A stretch of 64,000 nucleotides of DNA from the NCBI GenBank assembly GCA_041395245.1, contig JAWLAY010000011.1, forward strand, positions 133,559 through 197,558. The letters are read 5' to 3'. How positions within the stretch are numbered: position 1 is the first letter of the stretch; the number at the start of each line of letters is the position of its first letter. This DNA comes from Aquimonas sp041395245. Lineage in GTDB: Bacteria; Pseudomonadota; Gammaproteobacteria; Xanthomonadales; Xanthomonadaceae. The notes under the pieces were generated by a model that was given only the letters and a program-made list of their open reading frames with translations, did no database searches and had not been told where the DNA came from. The translations under genes were made by a program, and so were the position numbers. Below, piece after piece: positions 43,459 through 51,592 of this stretch.

Positions 43459-43468
43459 TGTATCACCC
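43459..43468 (+). promoter_or_regulatory. Candidate ECF -35 element TGTATCACCC before the precursor gene
   Basis: A near copy, TGTGTTACCC, lies at 42854-42863 before the sigma factor gene. The shared pattern TGTRTYACCC suggests a common sigma-dependent element. Confidence 0.35.
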
Positions 43469-43510
43469 GTTTCACCCCGCGGCTTAGCCGCACCTACAAG
43501 GAGCACTGCA

Positions 43511-43828
43511 ATGAGCAACAACACGTTGAATCTGGCAATGGGCGCGATGCTGGTCGGTGGCCTGGCTCTGGTCTCCGGCAATGCCGCTCAGGCCTTCCAG
43601 TTGACCGACATGCACAGCGGCTACCAGCTGGTTGGCGACGAAGCCGACAAGAGCAAGGAAGGTTCCTGCGGCGAGGGCAAGTGCGGCGGCGCCAAGGCCG
43701 AAGAAGACAAGAGCGCCGAAGGCTCCTGCGGCGGTGACAAGTCCAAGGAAGGCAGCTGCGGTGAAGGCAAGTGCGGCGGCGAAGCCAAGAAAGAAGGCGA
43801 AGGCAGCTGCGGCGGCAACGCGGTTTGA
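43511..43828 (+). CDS. HvfA/BufA-like precursor peptide of a DUF692-modified copper-related RiPP
   Basis: Encodes 105 residues; AAGGAGC precedes the ATG. A Sec signal peptide (LAMGAMLVGGLALVSGNAAQA) should be cleaved near Ala28. The mature part has six Cys, each in an EGxCG motif: EGSCG at 50, 70, 80 and 97 and EGKCG at 55 and 85. The 15-residue unit DKSKEGSCGEGKCGG occurs twice (46-60, 76-90). EGKCG-type precursors next to DUF692 and DUF2063 genes are known substrates whose Cys become thiooxazole or oxazolone-thioamide groups that bind copper. Product chemistry here is inferred from that family. Confidence 0.85.
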   Translation: MSNNTLNLAMGAMLVGGLALVSGNAAQAFQLTDMHSGYQLVGDEADKSKEGSCGEGKCGGAKAEEDKSAEGSCGGDKSKEGSCGEGKCGGEAKKEGEGSCGGNAV

Positions 43829-43877
43829 TGATTCGGGTGGCGTTGCGCGGTGCGCAGCGCCACCTGTCCTCGATGCC

Positions 43878-44729
43878 ATGACCATGATGATGGATCGCTC
43901 CTGCTGCGGCCTTGGCTTGCGGCGTGCCTTGCTCGAATCCCTTTGCGAGCAACGCCCGTCGGCCATCGGCTTTCTGGAACTGGCACCGGAAAACTGGATC
44001 GGCGTCGGCGGCAAACGGGCCAAAGCGCTTGCGCAACTCCGCGAACAGTATCCGATTCATTGCCATGGGCTTTCGCTGTCCATCGGTGGCCCGGAACCCT
44101 TCGACCCCGGGTACCTGCGGCGTCTGCGGGACTTTCTCGACCGCCTGGACACACCGCTCTACAGCGACCATTTGAGCTTCTGCAGCGACGATGGCCAGCT
44201 CTACGATCTGTTGCCACTGCCTTTCACCGACGAGGCGGTGCGCCACGTCGCGGCGCGCGTGCAACAGGTGCAGGATGCATTGCAGCGCCGAATTGCGCTG
44301 GAAAATGTCTCCTACTACGCCGCGCCATATCAGGCCATGAGCGAGATCGATTTCGTCAATGCGGTGCTGCGCGAAGCCGACTGCGACCTGCTGCTGGATG
44401 TCAACAACATCCACGTCAACAGCATCAATCACGGCTACGACGCCAGCGCATTTCTACACGCTCTCCCCGCCGCGCGAGTGCGCGGCATTCATGTCGCGGG
44501 TCACTACGTCGAAGCGCCCGATCTGCTCATCGACACCCACGGTGCAGACGTGATCGACCCGGTCTGGAATCTGCTGCGCCTGGCCTACGACTACTGCGGC
44601 CTGCATCCAACGGTGCTTGAGCGCGATTTCAATCTGCCGCCGCTGGGACAGTTGCTGCAGGAAGTCGATCAGATCGCTCAATGCCAGCAAGCTCACATCG
44701 CCGGAAGCCCCCATGCGCGCTGCGCCTGA
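43878..44729 (+). CDS. DUF692 multinuclear non-heme iron oxidase (MNIO; HvfB/BufB-like)
   Basis: Encodes 283 residues from the first of several close Met codons (TMMMDRS); no clear Shine-Dalgarno, so the exact start is uncertain. TIM-barrel metal ligands are present in order: His63 in HCHGLSLSIG, Asp97-His98 in YSDHLSF, Glu142 in ALENVSYY, Asp174/Asn177/His179 in LLLDVNNIHVN, His205 and His209 in IHVAGHY, Asp219-His221 in DTHG and Glu248-Asp250 in VLERDF. MNIO enzymes use iron and O2 to remodel Cys residues of precursor peptides. The neighbour EGxCG peptide is the likely substrate. A DUF2063 partner overlaps its 3' end. Confidence 0.93.
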   Translation: MTMMMDRSCCGLGLRRALLESLCEQRPSAIGFLELAPENWIGVGGKRAKALAQLREQYPIHCHGLSLSIGGPEPFDPGYLRRLRDFLDRLDTPLYSDHLSFCSDDGQLYDLLPLPFTDEAVRHVAARVQQVQDALQRRIALENVSYYAAPYQAMSEIDFVNAVLREADCDLLLDVNNIHVNSINHGYDASAFLHALPAARVRGIHVAGHYVEAPDLLIDTHGADVIDPVWNLLRLAYDYCGLHPTVLERDFNLPPLGQLLQEVDQIAQCQQAHIAGSPHARCA

Positions 44730-45495
44730 AACGCTCCGCGCTCAGCAATTCGCACTGACCCGCGCCTTGCGCGATCCGGTTCAGCCCGGCCCCGAAGGCA
44801 TTGAAGCGCGCCGGCTCAAGGTCTACCAGGACCTGCTGTTCAACAACGTCCATTCGCTGCTTTCCGCGCAGTTCCCGGTCATCGCGCAGTTGCACGGATC
44901 GGACTGGTGGGCGTCACTGGTGCGCGACTTTTTTCGCGAGCATCGCGCACGGACGCCGTTGTTTCCCGAGCTGGGTCAGGAGTTCATCCTCTGGCTCACA
45001 CAGCGTGAGGAACAGGGACAACTGCCTCTGCCCTTCCTGCGTGAGCTGGCGCACTACGAATGGGTCGAGCTGGCACTCGCGATCAGCGATGCGCAGATTG
45101 ACGAGTCCACCTTCGATCCGGATGGCGACCTGCTTGATGGCGTTCCGGTGCTGTCACCCCTGGCCTGGCCGCTGGCCTATCGCTTTCCGGTGGATCGGAT
45201 ACGCGCTGATTTTCAGCCCACCGAGCCACCCGACGAGCCAAGCTGTTTTCTGCTGCAACGCGACGCGCAATTCCAGGTGCGCTTCAGCCGCATCGACCTG
45301 ACCAGCTTGCTGCTGTTGAACCGTCTGCAACAGGTCAACCAGACAAGTGGACGGCAGCATCTGCAGGCGTTGGCGGCAATGGCCGCCATCTCCGACGTTG
45401 AATCCTATGTGGCGTCGGGTGCTCGCCTGCTGCAGCAATTGCGCGAACGGCAAGTCATTCTGGGCACCGCTCGGCGACCCGATCCGCTGCCCTAG
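44713..45495 (+). CDS. DUF2063 domain protein (HvfC/BufC-like partner of the MNIO)
   Basis: Encodes 260 residues from an ATG inside the end of the DUF692 gene (17-base overlap), which implies coupled translation and near-equal amounts. The N-terminal helical DUF2063 domain includes RRLKVYQDLLFNNVHSLL and FPVIAQLHGSDWWASLVRDF. The C-terminal part is beta-rich (FLLQRDAQFQVRFSRIDLT). In MNIO pathways the DUF2063 protein binds the precursor and is needed for modification. No DoxX gene follows, unlike many such operons. Confidence 0.9.
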   Translation: MRAAPETLRAQQFALTRALRDPVQPGPEGIEARRLKVYQDLLFNNVHSLLSAQFPVIAQLHGSDWWASLVRDFFREHRARTPLFPELGQEFILWLTQREEQGQLPLPFLRELAHYEWVELALAISDAQIDESTFDPDGDLLDGVPVLSPLAWPLAYRFPVDRIRADFQPTEPPDEPSCFLLQRDAQFQVRFSRIDLTSLLLLNRLQQVNQTSGRQHLQALAAMAAISDVESYVASGARLLQQLRERQVILGTARRPDPLP

Positions 45496-45735
45496 GAGCC
45501 CGCGCTCCGCCACAACGCCTTGTTGCGAATGGGTTGCGCGGATTGCGGGGGATTGGAATAGCCGGGAAAGAAGAAATCGCCACCGCCCGGACGCCTCGTC
45601 CGCGTACCGGGCAGCTCCCAGGGGATTGAGCTGGCTTCGGTGGCAGGGCAAGGCTGCGCTCCCATCGGCTCGCGCACCATCGGAAACGGCGCTGATTCGG
45701 CGTAGGAATTTTCCTACCCGCCTTTTTGCGGGGAG
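45496..45735. other. Non-coding gap between the DUF2063 gene and miaA, with hairpins
   Basis: No gene is supported here. Two small dyads lie near the miaA end: GTAGGAA/TTCCTAC around 45702-45717 and CCCGC/GCGGG just after, which may end miaA transcripts. A GGAGC/GCTCC dyad follows the DUF2063 stop. The central part, with runs such as GCGGGGGATTGGAATAG, has the look of a dispersed intergenic repeat, but only one copy is visible. Confidence 0.4.
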
Positions 45736-46674
45736 TCAGCCGAGAAAATCCTGCAGCGCCCGGTTCAGTGATGCGCACTGCGTGTCCGGATCGAACCAGC
45801 GCAGGTCGAGTTCGCCGCGTAGCCAGGTGAGCTGACGCTTGGCCAGTTGCCGGGTCGCGGCGATGCCCTGTGCGCGCAGTTGCGACAGGTCGATCTTGCC
45901 GCGCAGGAATTGCCAGGTCTGGCGATAGCCCACGGCGCGCATCGACGGCAAATCCGGATGCAGCCTTGAATCCGCCGTCAATCCACGCACTTCATCAATC
46001 AGACCCTGTTCCAGCATCTGCTCGAATCGCAGCGCGATGCGTGCGTGCAGGACCGCGCGATCGGTCGGCGCCAAGGCCAGCTTGAGGACACGATACGGCA
46101 GACGCGGCGACCTTTCGCCTTCGCGCTGCCAGACCGAAATGGGGCGTCCGCTGACGCGAAACACCTCCAATGCCCGACTGATGCGTTGCGCATCTGTGGC
46201 GTGGATACGCGCGGCGGCCAGCGGGTCGATCTCGGCCAGTTGGCGATGCAGGGTCGCCCAGCCATGCATGGCCGCCTCCGCCTCGATGTCGGCCCGCACC
46301 CGCGCATCCGCCGCTGGCATCTGCGCAAGACCGCCCAGCACGGCACTGAAATACAGGCCTGTTCCGCCCACCAGCAAGGGCAAGCGACCCCGCTGCGTCG
46401 CCGCGTCCATGCAGTCACGCGCGTCACTGGCGAAGTCACCGGCAGAGTAGACCTCGTGCGGGTCGCGCACATCGATCATTGCGTGCGGTGCCTGCGCCAG
46501 CGTCGCCGCATCCGGCTTCGCGGCACCAATGTTCAGGCCGCGATACACCAAGGCCGAGTCGACACTGATGATCTGCGCATCGAGCCGCTTTGCCCACTCG
46601 ATTGCCAGCGCGGTCTTGCCCGAGGCGGTCGGGCCCATCAGCGCTATCGCCAGCGGGCGCGTATCGGCGGGCAT
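45736..46674 (-). CDS. miaA: tRNA dimethylallyltransferase
   Basis: Encodes 312 residues from the ATG that overlaps the stop of the lytic transglycosylase gene (TGATG). The P-loop is IALMGPTASGKTALAIEWA, and ISVDSALVYRGLNIGAAKP and the HAMIDVRDPHEVYSAGDFA segment are typical. It adds the isopentenyl group to A37 of tRNAs reading UNN codons. The substrate-binding insert shows GRLPLLVGGTGLYFSAVL. Confidence 0.96.
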   Translation of the reverse strand: MPADTRPLAIALMGPTASGKTALAIEWAKRLDAQIISVDSALVYRGLNIGAAKPDAATLAQAPHAMIDVRDPHEVYSAGDFASDARDCMDAATQRGRLPLLVGGTGLYFSAVLGGLAQMPAADARVRADIEAEAAMHGWATLHRQLAEIDPLAAARIHATDAQRISRALEVFRVSGRPISVWQREGERSPRLPYRVLKLALAPTDRAVLHARIALRFEQMLEQGLIDEVRGLTADSRLHPDLPSMRAVGYRQTWQFLRGKIDLSQLRAQGIAATRQLAKRQLTWLRGELDLRWFDPDTQCASLNRALQDFLG

Positions 46675-48194
46675 CAGCTGCGACTGCAACTCTGCAACTG
46701 CAGGGTTTGCCCCGGTCGAATCAGGTACTTCGGCCCGCGAATGCCGTTGGCACTGGCCAAGGTGCCGACAGTGCAACCGTAGCGACGGGCGATGCCATGC
46801 AGGGAATCACCGCGCCGCACACGGTAGGCGCTCGCAGCGATCCCCACAGGCGGAACCGTGGGCTTGCTGGCAGCGGCAAACTGTTGCGCCATTTGCAGGC
46901 GTTCGCCCGCCAGACACCAGCGCTGGTAGTCATCGACCAGACGCTGTGGTGCCTGCAGCGTGGTCCCGGCAGCCAAGGGCGCGTGCGGTTGCAAACGCGG
47001 ATTGAGATTGCGCAGCACCCGGAACCAACCCTCCCGGGTATCCCCCTGACCAAGGCACATCGTCAGCTCATTCAGGCTGCTGGGCCGCTGCAACACCAGC
47101 GTCGCGGGCGTCGCATCAATGCTCGGAAACACCAGCCCGACCTCGTCGGGATGCAGAAACAGCCAGGCCGCCGCCAGCACCATCGGCACGTAATCCTGCG
47201 TCTCCGCGGGCAGTTGACCGCGAATGCGGCGATCCCAATAGGGTTTACCACCGCTGCCTGCGTACAGACGCCGAACTCGCCCCTCGCCGCCGTTGTAGGC
47301 AGCCAGCGCCAGTTCGAGGTTGTGGTTCAACTCGGCGAAACGGTCATTGAGGTACGCCACGCTGGCGCGCGCCGACAGCTGCGCATCGAATCGTGTATCG
47401 AAGCCATCCACCCGGCCCAGTCCATAACCCAGTCCGGTCTGATACATGAACTGCAGCGGACCGCTGGCCCCGGCACGCGATACCGCGTGCACACGGCCAC
47501 CGGACTCCTTCGCCAGCAGACCGAACAGCAAGGCCTCCGGCAAACCGGCACGCTCGTACTCCGGCCACATCAAATAGCGCAGGTACTGGTAGTTCTCGTA
47601 GGCCGTAATCAGGTTCGGGCGCATCCAGGTCAACCACTCGACCATGGCCGCCTTGACCGGCGTGTTCAGTTCGATCAGATCGCGCAATTCGCGGCCGTTC
47701 AACAGCGTAACCGAGCGCTGCGCTTCGGGCAGATCATCCAACAGCGGTGACGCGGACGAGTCCTCGGTCTGCGCCGCGGTGAGGTCGGCCTCCGCCAGTT
47801 CATCGGTGTTGTCACTGTGAATCGCCAGTCCTTCTCCGGCCAGCTTTTCATAGCCCGACAACACGCGCGAATGATCGCAAGCGGGCGAGGACAGACAGAT
47901 TTGTGCCGGTTCGCGCAAGGCATCGCGCGCCGCCCGCAGCGTCTCGTCCTCGATGACTTCACCCGCGCGCAGACGCTCCATCAAAATCAACGCCGCGTCC
48001 AGCCGCGTGTCGAATTCCTGCAAGGCCGACTCCGCCTGCGCCGTCGATGCCACGGGATCATCCGGGCTCGACTTGGTTCGTTGGCCCTGACAGCCGGTCA
48101 CACCGACACTCAAACCGCACAGCACGGCCGCCACCGAAACACCCCGAAACCACATCGGTGTGAGACACACCCGCTTCCACTGCCACCGCACCAT
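46674..48194 (-). CDS. Membrane-bound lytic murein transglycosylase with LysM domain (MltD-like lipoprotein)
   Basis: Encodes about 506 residues from the ATG of VRWQWKRVC; a later Met 13 codons on is possible. A lipobox (SVGVTGC) marks a lipoprotein. The SLT domain has the catalytic Glu in LLAKESGGRVHAVSRAGASG and the conserved GPLQFMYQTG and AYNGGEGRVRR. A central LysM-like region precedes a C-terminal LysM (YRVRRGDSLHGIARRYGCTV). It would cleave peptidoglycan glycan strands from the outer membrane side. Its stop overlaps the miaA start. Confidence 0.92.
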   Translation of the reverse strand: MVRWQWKRVCLTPMWFRGVSVAAVLCGLSVGVTGCQGQRTKSSPDDPVASTAQAESALQEFDTRLDAALILMERLRAGEVIEDETLRAARDALREPAQICLSSPACDHSRVLSGYEKLAGEGLAIHSDNTDELAEADLTAAQTEDSSASPLLDDLPEAQRSVTLLNGRELRDLIELNTPVKAAMVEWLTWMRPNLITAYENYQYLRYLMWPEYERAGLPEALLFGLLAKESGGRVHAVSRAGASGPLQFMYQTGLGYGLGRVDGFDTRFDAQLSARASVAYLNDRFAELNHNLELALAAYNGGEGRVRRLYAGSGGKPYWDRRIRGQLPAETQDYVPMVLAAAWLFLHPDEVGLVFPSIDATPATLVLQRPSSLNELTMCLGQGDTREGWFRVLRNLNPRLQPHAPLAAGTTLQAPQRLVDDYQRWCLAGERLQMAQQFAAASKPTVPPVGIAASAYRVRRGDSLHGIARRYGCTVGTLASANGIRGPKYLIRPGQTLQLQSCSRS

Positions 48195-48266
48195 CACTGT
48201 TTCCAAATCGGGCCGCGCCGCGCGGCCAAGGGCGGCAATTCTAGGCAATTCGCCCGCGCCTCGCCC

Positions 48267-48272
48267 TACAAT
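48267..48272 (+). promoter_or_regulatory. Candidate -10 element of the DUF853 gene
   Basis: TACAAT lies 32 bases before the GTG start, in the divergent gap; the -35 region (GGCAAT) is weak. Confidence 0.4.
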
Positions 48273-48303
48273 CGCCGACATTCCACCACACAGGGAGCAC
48301 AGC

Positions 48304-49815
48304 GTGGCCGATATTCTGATTGGCAAGGGTGAGTCGCCGGTGCACCTGCTCGGCAAGTTCGGCAACCGCCACGGCCTGATCGCCGGTGCGACCGGAACCG
48401 GCAAATCGGTCAGCCTGATGGTGCTGGCCGAAGGCTTTTCGCGGATGGGCGTGCCGGTCTTCCTGGCCGATGTGAAAGGCGATCTGGCCGGACTATGTCA
48501 GGCCGGAACGTCCTCCGAAAAGCTGCAGACGCGGGTGGCGCAGATTGGCGTCGAGGGCTACCAGAACGAGGCCAGCCCGGTGGTGTTCTGGGATCTCTAC
48601 GGCAAGCTCGGTCACCCGGTCCGCACCACGATCAGCGAAATGGGTCCGGCCCTGCTGTCGCGTGTGCTGGAGCTCAACGACACCCAGTCGGGCGTGCTGG
48701 ATGTGGTATTTCGGCTTGCCGACGAACAGGGGTTGTTGCTGATCGATCTGGATGATCTGCGCGCCCTGCTCGGCTTCATCGCCGAGCACCGCGCCGAGGT
48801 CTCGGCCAAACTCGGGCTGGTCAGCGCTCCCAGCATCGCTGCGATCCAGCGCCAATTGCTGCGTCTGGAAAGCGACGGCGGCGAGCATTTCTTCGGCGAG
48901 CCGGCACTCGACCTGAGCGATCTGATGCGGCAGGACATGAGTGGGCGCGGCATCATCAACGTGCTCGCCGCCGATCAACTGATCCTGAAGCCGCGCCTGT
49001 ATTCGAGCTTCCTGCTCTGGCTGCTGTCCGAGCTGTTCGAGAATCTGCCGGAAGTCGGCGATCTGGAGCAACCGAAGCTGGTGTTTTTCTTCGACGAAGC
49101 ACACCTGTTGTTCGACGACTGCCCGCCCGCGCTGCTACAGCGTGTCGAACAGGTGGTGAGGCTGATCCGCTCCAAAGGTGTCGGCGTGTATTTCTGCTCG
49201 CAGAACCCGGACGATGTGCCCGACAGCGTGCTCGGGCAACTGGGCAACCGGGTCCAGCACGCCCTGCGGGCATTCACACCGCGCGATCAGAAAGCCGTGC
49301 GCGCCGCCGCCGAGACCTTTGCCAGCAATCCAAATCTGGACGTTGCCAAGGTCATCACCGAATTGGCGGTCGGTGAAGCCCTGGTCTCCACCCTGCAGGA
49401 CAAGGGCATTCCGATGCCGGTGCAGCGCGCACTGATCGCGCCGCCGCGCTGTCGCATGGGTGCGATCACGCCGGAGGAGCGCCAGACACAACGCCTGCGC
49501 AGTCCGGTCGGTGGCAAGTACGACACCGCGATCAATCGTGAATCCGCCTACGAAATGCTCGCCGCGCGGGCGCAAGCAGCATCGCCGGACCGGACCGCCG
49601 CGTCCTCGGCGCCGGTGACGGGATCGCCCGCCACGCCGCCGCCCGCGCCGACCGACGAACCCAACCCGATCACCCGCAAGCTCAGCGAATGGATGTTCGG
49701 TACCAGTCGGCGACAAGGTGCGGTAGAAGCCATGGCGAAATCGGCGATGCGGACGGCCGGCAATCAACTCGGCAAGAAATTGCTCCGCGGTGTGCTGGGC
49801 AGTCTGATGAAGTGA
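48304..49815 (+). CDS. DUF853 (YjgR/HerA-like) P-loop ATPase
   Basis: Encodes 503 residues from a GTG preceded by AGGGAG. Walker A is GATGTGKSVSLMVLAEGFS, Walker B is LVFFFDEAHLLF, and FLADVKGDLAGL is typical for the YjgR group related to HerA/VirB4 motors. The C-terminal tail is Ala/Pro-rich then amphipathic (MRTAGNQLGKKLLRGVLG). The cellular role of this family is not settled; DNA or protein translocation has been proposed. It is monocistronic. Confidence 0.9.
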   Translation: MADILIGKGESPVHLLGKFGNRHGLIAGATGTGKSVSLMVLAEGFSRMGVPVFLADVKGDLAGLCQAGTSSEKLQTRVAQIGVEGYQNEASPVVFWDLYGKLGHPVRTTISEMGPALLSRVLELNDTQSGVLDVVFRLADEQGLLLIDLDDLRALLGFIAEHRAEVSAKLGLVSAPSIAAIQRQLLRLESDGGEHFFGEPALDLSDLMRQDMSGRGIINVLAADQLILKPRLYSSFLLWLLSELFENLPEVGDLEQPKLVFFFDEAHLLFDDCPPALLQRVEQVVRLIRSKGVGVYFCSQNPDDVPDSVLGQLGNRVQHALRAFTPRDQKAVRAAAETFASNPNLDVAKVITELAVGEALVSTLQDKGIPMPVQRALIAPPRCRMGAITPEERQTQRLRSPVGGKYDTAINRESAYEMLAARAQAASPDRTAASSAPVTGSPATPPPAPTDEPNPITRKLSEWMFGTSRRQGAVEAMAKSAMRTAGNQLGKKLLRGVLGSLMK

Positions 49816-49821
49816 GTTATC

Positions 49822-49842
49822 GACGCCCGTCACACGGGCGTC
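49822..49842 (+). terminator. Weak hairpin after the DUF853 gene
   Basis: A 9-bp stem GACGCCCGT/ACGGGCGTC has a CAC loop; only a poor U tract (ATTCGG) follows. Confidence 0.45.
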
Positions 49843-49888
49843 ATTCGGCTGTCATGCCCGCGCCACCGCCTTCCCGCATGGTGCGGGC

Positions 49889-51028
49889 ATGGGCCAGACC
49901 GATCATTTCGTCATCGTCAGCGAAACCTATCCGCCCGAGGTCAACGGCGTTGCACTGACGGTGCAGAGCCTGGAACTCGGATTGCGCGAACTTGGCCATC
50001 GCGTCGAGCTCATTCGCCCCAGTCAGGCCACTGCTGCGCCGTTGGCGGCGGATCACCTGCTGGTTCGCGGAATGGGTCTGCCACGCTATCCCGGCCTGCG
50101 CTTCGGCCTGCCGTCGGGGCGCATGCTGCGGCAACGCTGGCAGCAACAGCGCCCGAGCGCGATTTATGTCGCGACCGAAGGTCCGCTGGGCTGGTCGGCC
50201 GTGCGTGCTGCCAATCGACTCGGCATTCCGGTCGCGACCGGTTTCCACACCCGCTTCGACGACTACGTCGAACGCTACGGTGCCGCCTGGTTGCGGCCGA
50301 CCGTGTTCCGCTGGATGCGGCATTTCCACAATCGCGGACATGCCACTTTGGTGCCGACCATCGAGCTTGCCGAGTTCCTGCAAAACAGCGGCTTCCGGCA
50401 CCCGCGCCTGCTGCGACGTGCCGTCGACACGCGACTGTTCAACCCAAACAAGCGCAGCCGAGATCTGCGCCGACAATGGGGCGTTGGCGACGACGCAGCA
50501 GCGCTGATTTACGTCGGTCGCATCGCGGCGGAAAAGAACCTGCCGCTGGCGGTGCGCGCGTTTCGCGAATTGCAGCGTGAACAGCCGGACGCACGCTTCA
50601 TCTGGGTTGGCGATGGACCGGCCCGCGCGGCGCTGGCGGCCGCCAATCCGGATTTCGTCTTCTGCGGCGTGCAGCGCGGCGAGTCGCTGGCGGCGCATTT
50701 CGCCTCCGGTGATTTGTTCGTGTTCCCCAGCCTGACCGAGACCTTCGGCAACGTCACCCTGGAAGCGATGGCCAGTGGCATTGCCACCGTCGCCTATCGC
50801 TACGGCGCGGCACGAGAACACCTACTCGACGGCGTGCATGGCGCGGCGATCCGCAATGGCGACGAAGCCGCCTTCGTCGCCGCCGTCTGCGATCTCGCGA
50901 AATCGCCATCGAACTGTCTGCACCAAGGCAACGCCGCGCGAGCTGCCATCGAGCACCTCAGCCCGCACAGCGTTGCCGAACATTTCGCCGAGCTGTTGCA
51001 GTCCTTGCCTGGGAGATCGCTGACATGA
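49889..51028 (+). CDS. Glycosyltransferase family 4 protein
   Basis: Encodes 379 residues. The N-terminal Rossmann half starts VIVSETYPPEVNGVALTVQ, and the donor-binding half shows IYVGRIAAEKNLPLAVRAF, FIWVGDGPARAAL and the E-x7-E region FPSLTETFGNVTLEAMASG. No membrane span. The first part resembles GT4 enzymes that glycosylate lipids such as diacylglycerol or phosphatidylinositol. It is coupled by four bases to a PAP2 phosphatase, which fits glycolipid or lipid-carrier metabolism. Confidence 0.92.
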   Translation: MGQTDHFVIVSETYPPEVNGVALTVQSLELGLRELGHRVELIRPSQATAAPLAADHLLVRGMGLPRYPGLRFGLPSGRMLRQRWQQQRPSAIYVATEGPLGWSAVRAANRLGIPVATGFHTRFDDYVERYGAAWLRPTVFRWMRHFHNRGHATLVPTIELAEFLQNSGFRHPRLLRRAVDTRLFNPNKRSRDLRRQWGVGDDAAALIYVGRIAAEKNLPLAVRAFRELQREQPDARFIWVGDGPARAALAAANPDFVFCGVQRGESLAAHFASGDLFVFPSLTETFGNVTLEAMASGIATVAYRYGAAREHLLDGVHGAAIRNGDEAAFVAAVCDLAKSPSNCLHQGNAARAAIEHLSPHSVAEHFAELLQSLPGRSLT

Positions 51029-51558
51029 ATACCCGCCTGAGCCGTCACGAGTCCGCATTCTGCCTGGCCGCCAATCGTTGGGGACATCGAAACGGTGTGC
51101 GTCGCTTCTTCGCACTGGTCAGCCGTCTTGGTGATGGCGTGGCCTGGTACAGCCTGATGGCGCTGATCGTTCTGCTTGATGGCTGGTCGGGTCTGGCTGC
51201 CTCGGCGCATATGGCAGCCACCGGTGCCAGTGCCTTGTTGCTGTATCGGTCACTCAAGCGCTGGACCCGACGCCCACGTCCGTTTGCGGCGGATCGGCGG
51301 ATTCGTCCCTTGGTTCGCCCTCTCGACGAGTTCAGCTTTCCCTCGGGTCACACCCTGCACGCGGTGTCATTCACCCTGGTCGCGCTGGCGCACTACCCTT
51401 TGCTCGCCTGGTTGCTGATCCCCTTCAGTGCCAGCATCGCCGCTTCGCGTGTGGTGCTGGGTCTGCACTACCCCAGCGATGTACTGGCCGCAACCGGCAT
51501 CGGTGTGGCATTGGCCAGCGCCTCAATCCTGCTCGGACAGATGCCGCTACCGTACTGA
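51025..51558 (+). CDS. PAP2-family lipid phosphatase
   Basis: Encodes 177 residues. The three PAP2 motifs are present: KRWTRRPRP, PSGHTLHAVSF and SRVVLGLHYPSD. Four or more membrane spans are visible (YSLMALIVLLDGW, LLAWLLIPFSASIAA, VLAATGIGVALASASILLG). It probably removes phosphate from a lipid such as phosphatidate or undecaprenyl diphosphate. ATGA overlap with the glycosyltransferase gene indicates joint expression. Confidence 0.92.
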   Translation: MNTRLSRHESAFCLAANRWGHRNGVRRFFALVSRLGDGVAWYSLMALIVLLDGWSGLAASAHMAATGASALLLYRSLKRWTRRPRPFAADRRIRPLVRPLDEFSFPSGHTLHAVSFTLVALAHYPLLAWLLIPFSASIAASRVVLGLHYPSDVLAATGIGVALASASILLGQMPLPY

Positions 51559-51592
51559 TCCGATGCGGAGTGATTGCCTGCGCCTCGCGTAA

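Noticed and set aside
43632..43877. In-frame Lys/Ala-rich extension of the DUF692 protein (KPTRARKVPAARASAAAP)
   Set aside because: It is the +1 reading of the precursor's repeat region; the MNIO barrel starts after 43878 and the precursor frame has the signal peptide and ribosome binding site.
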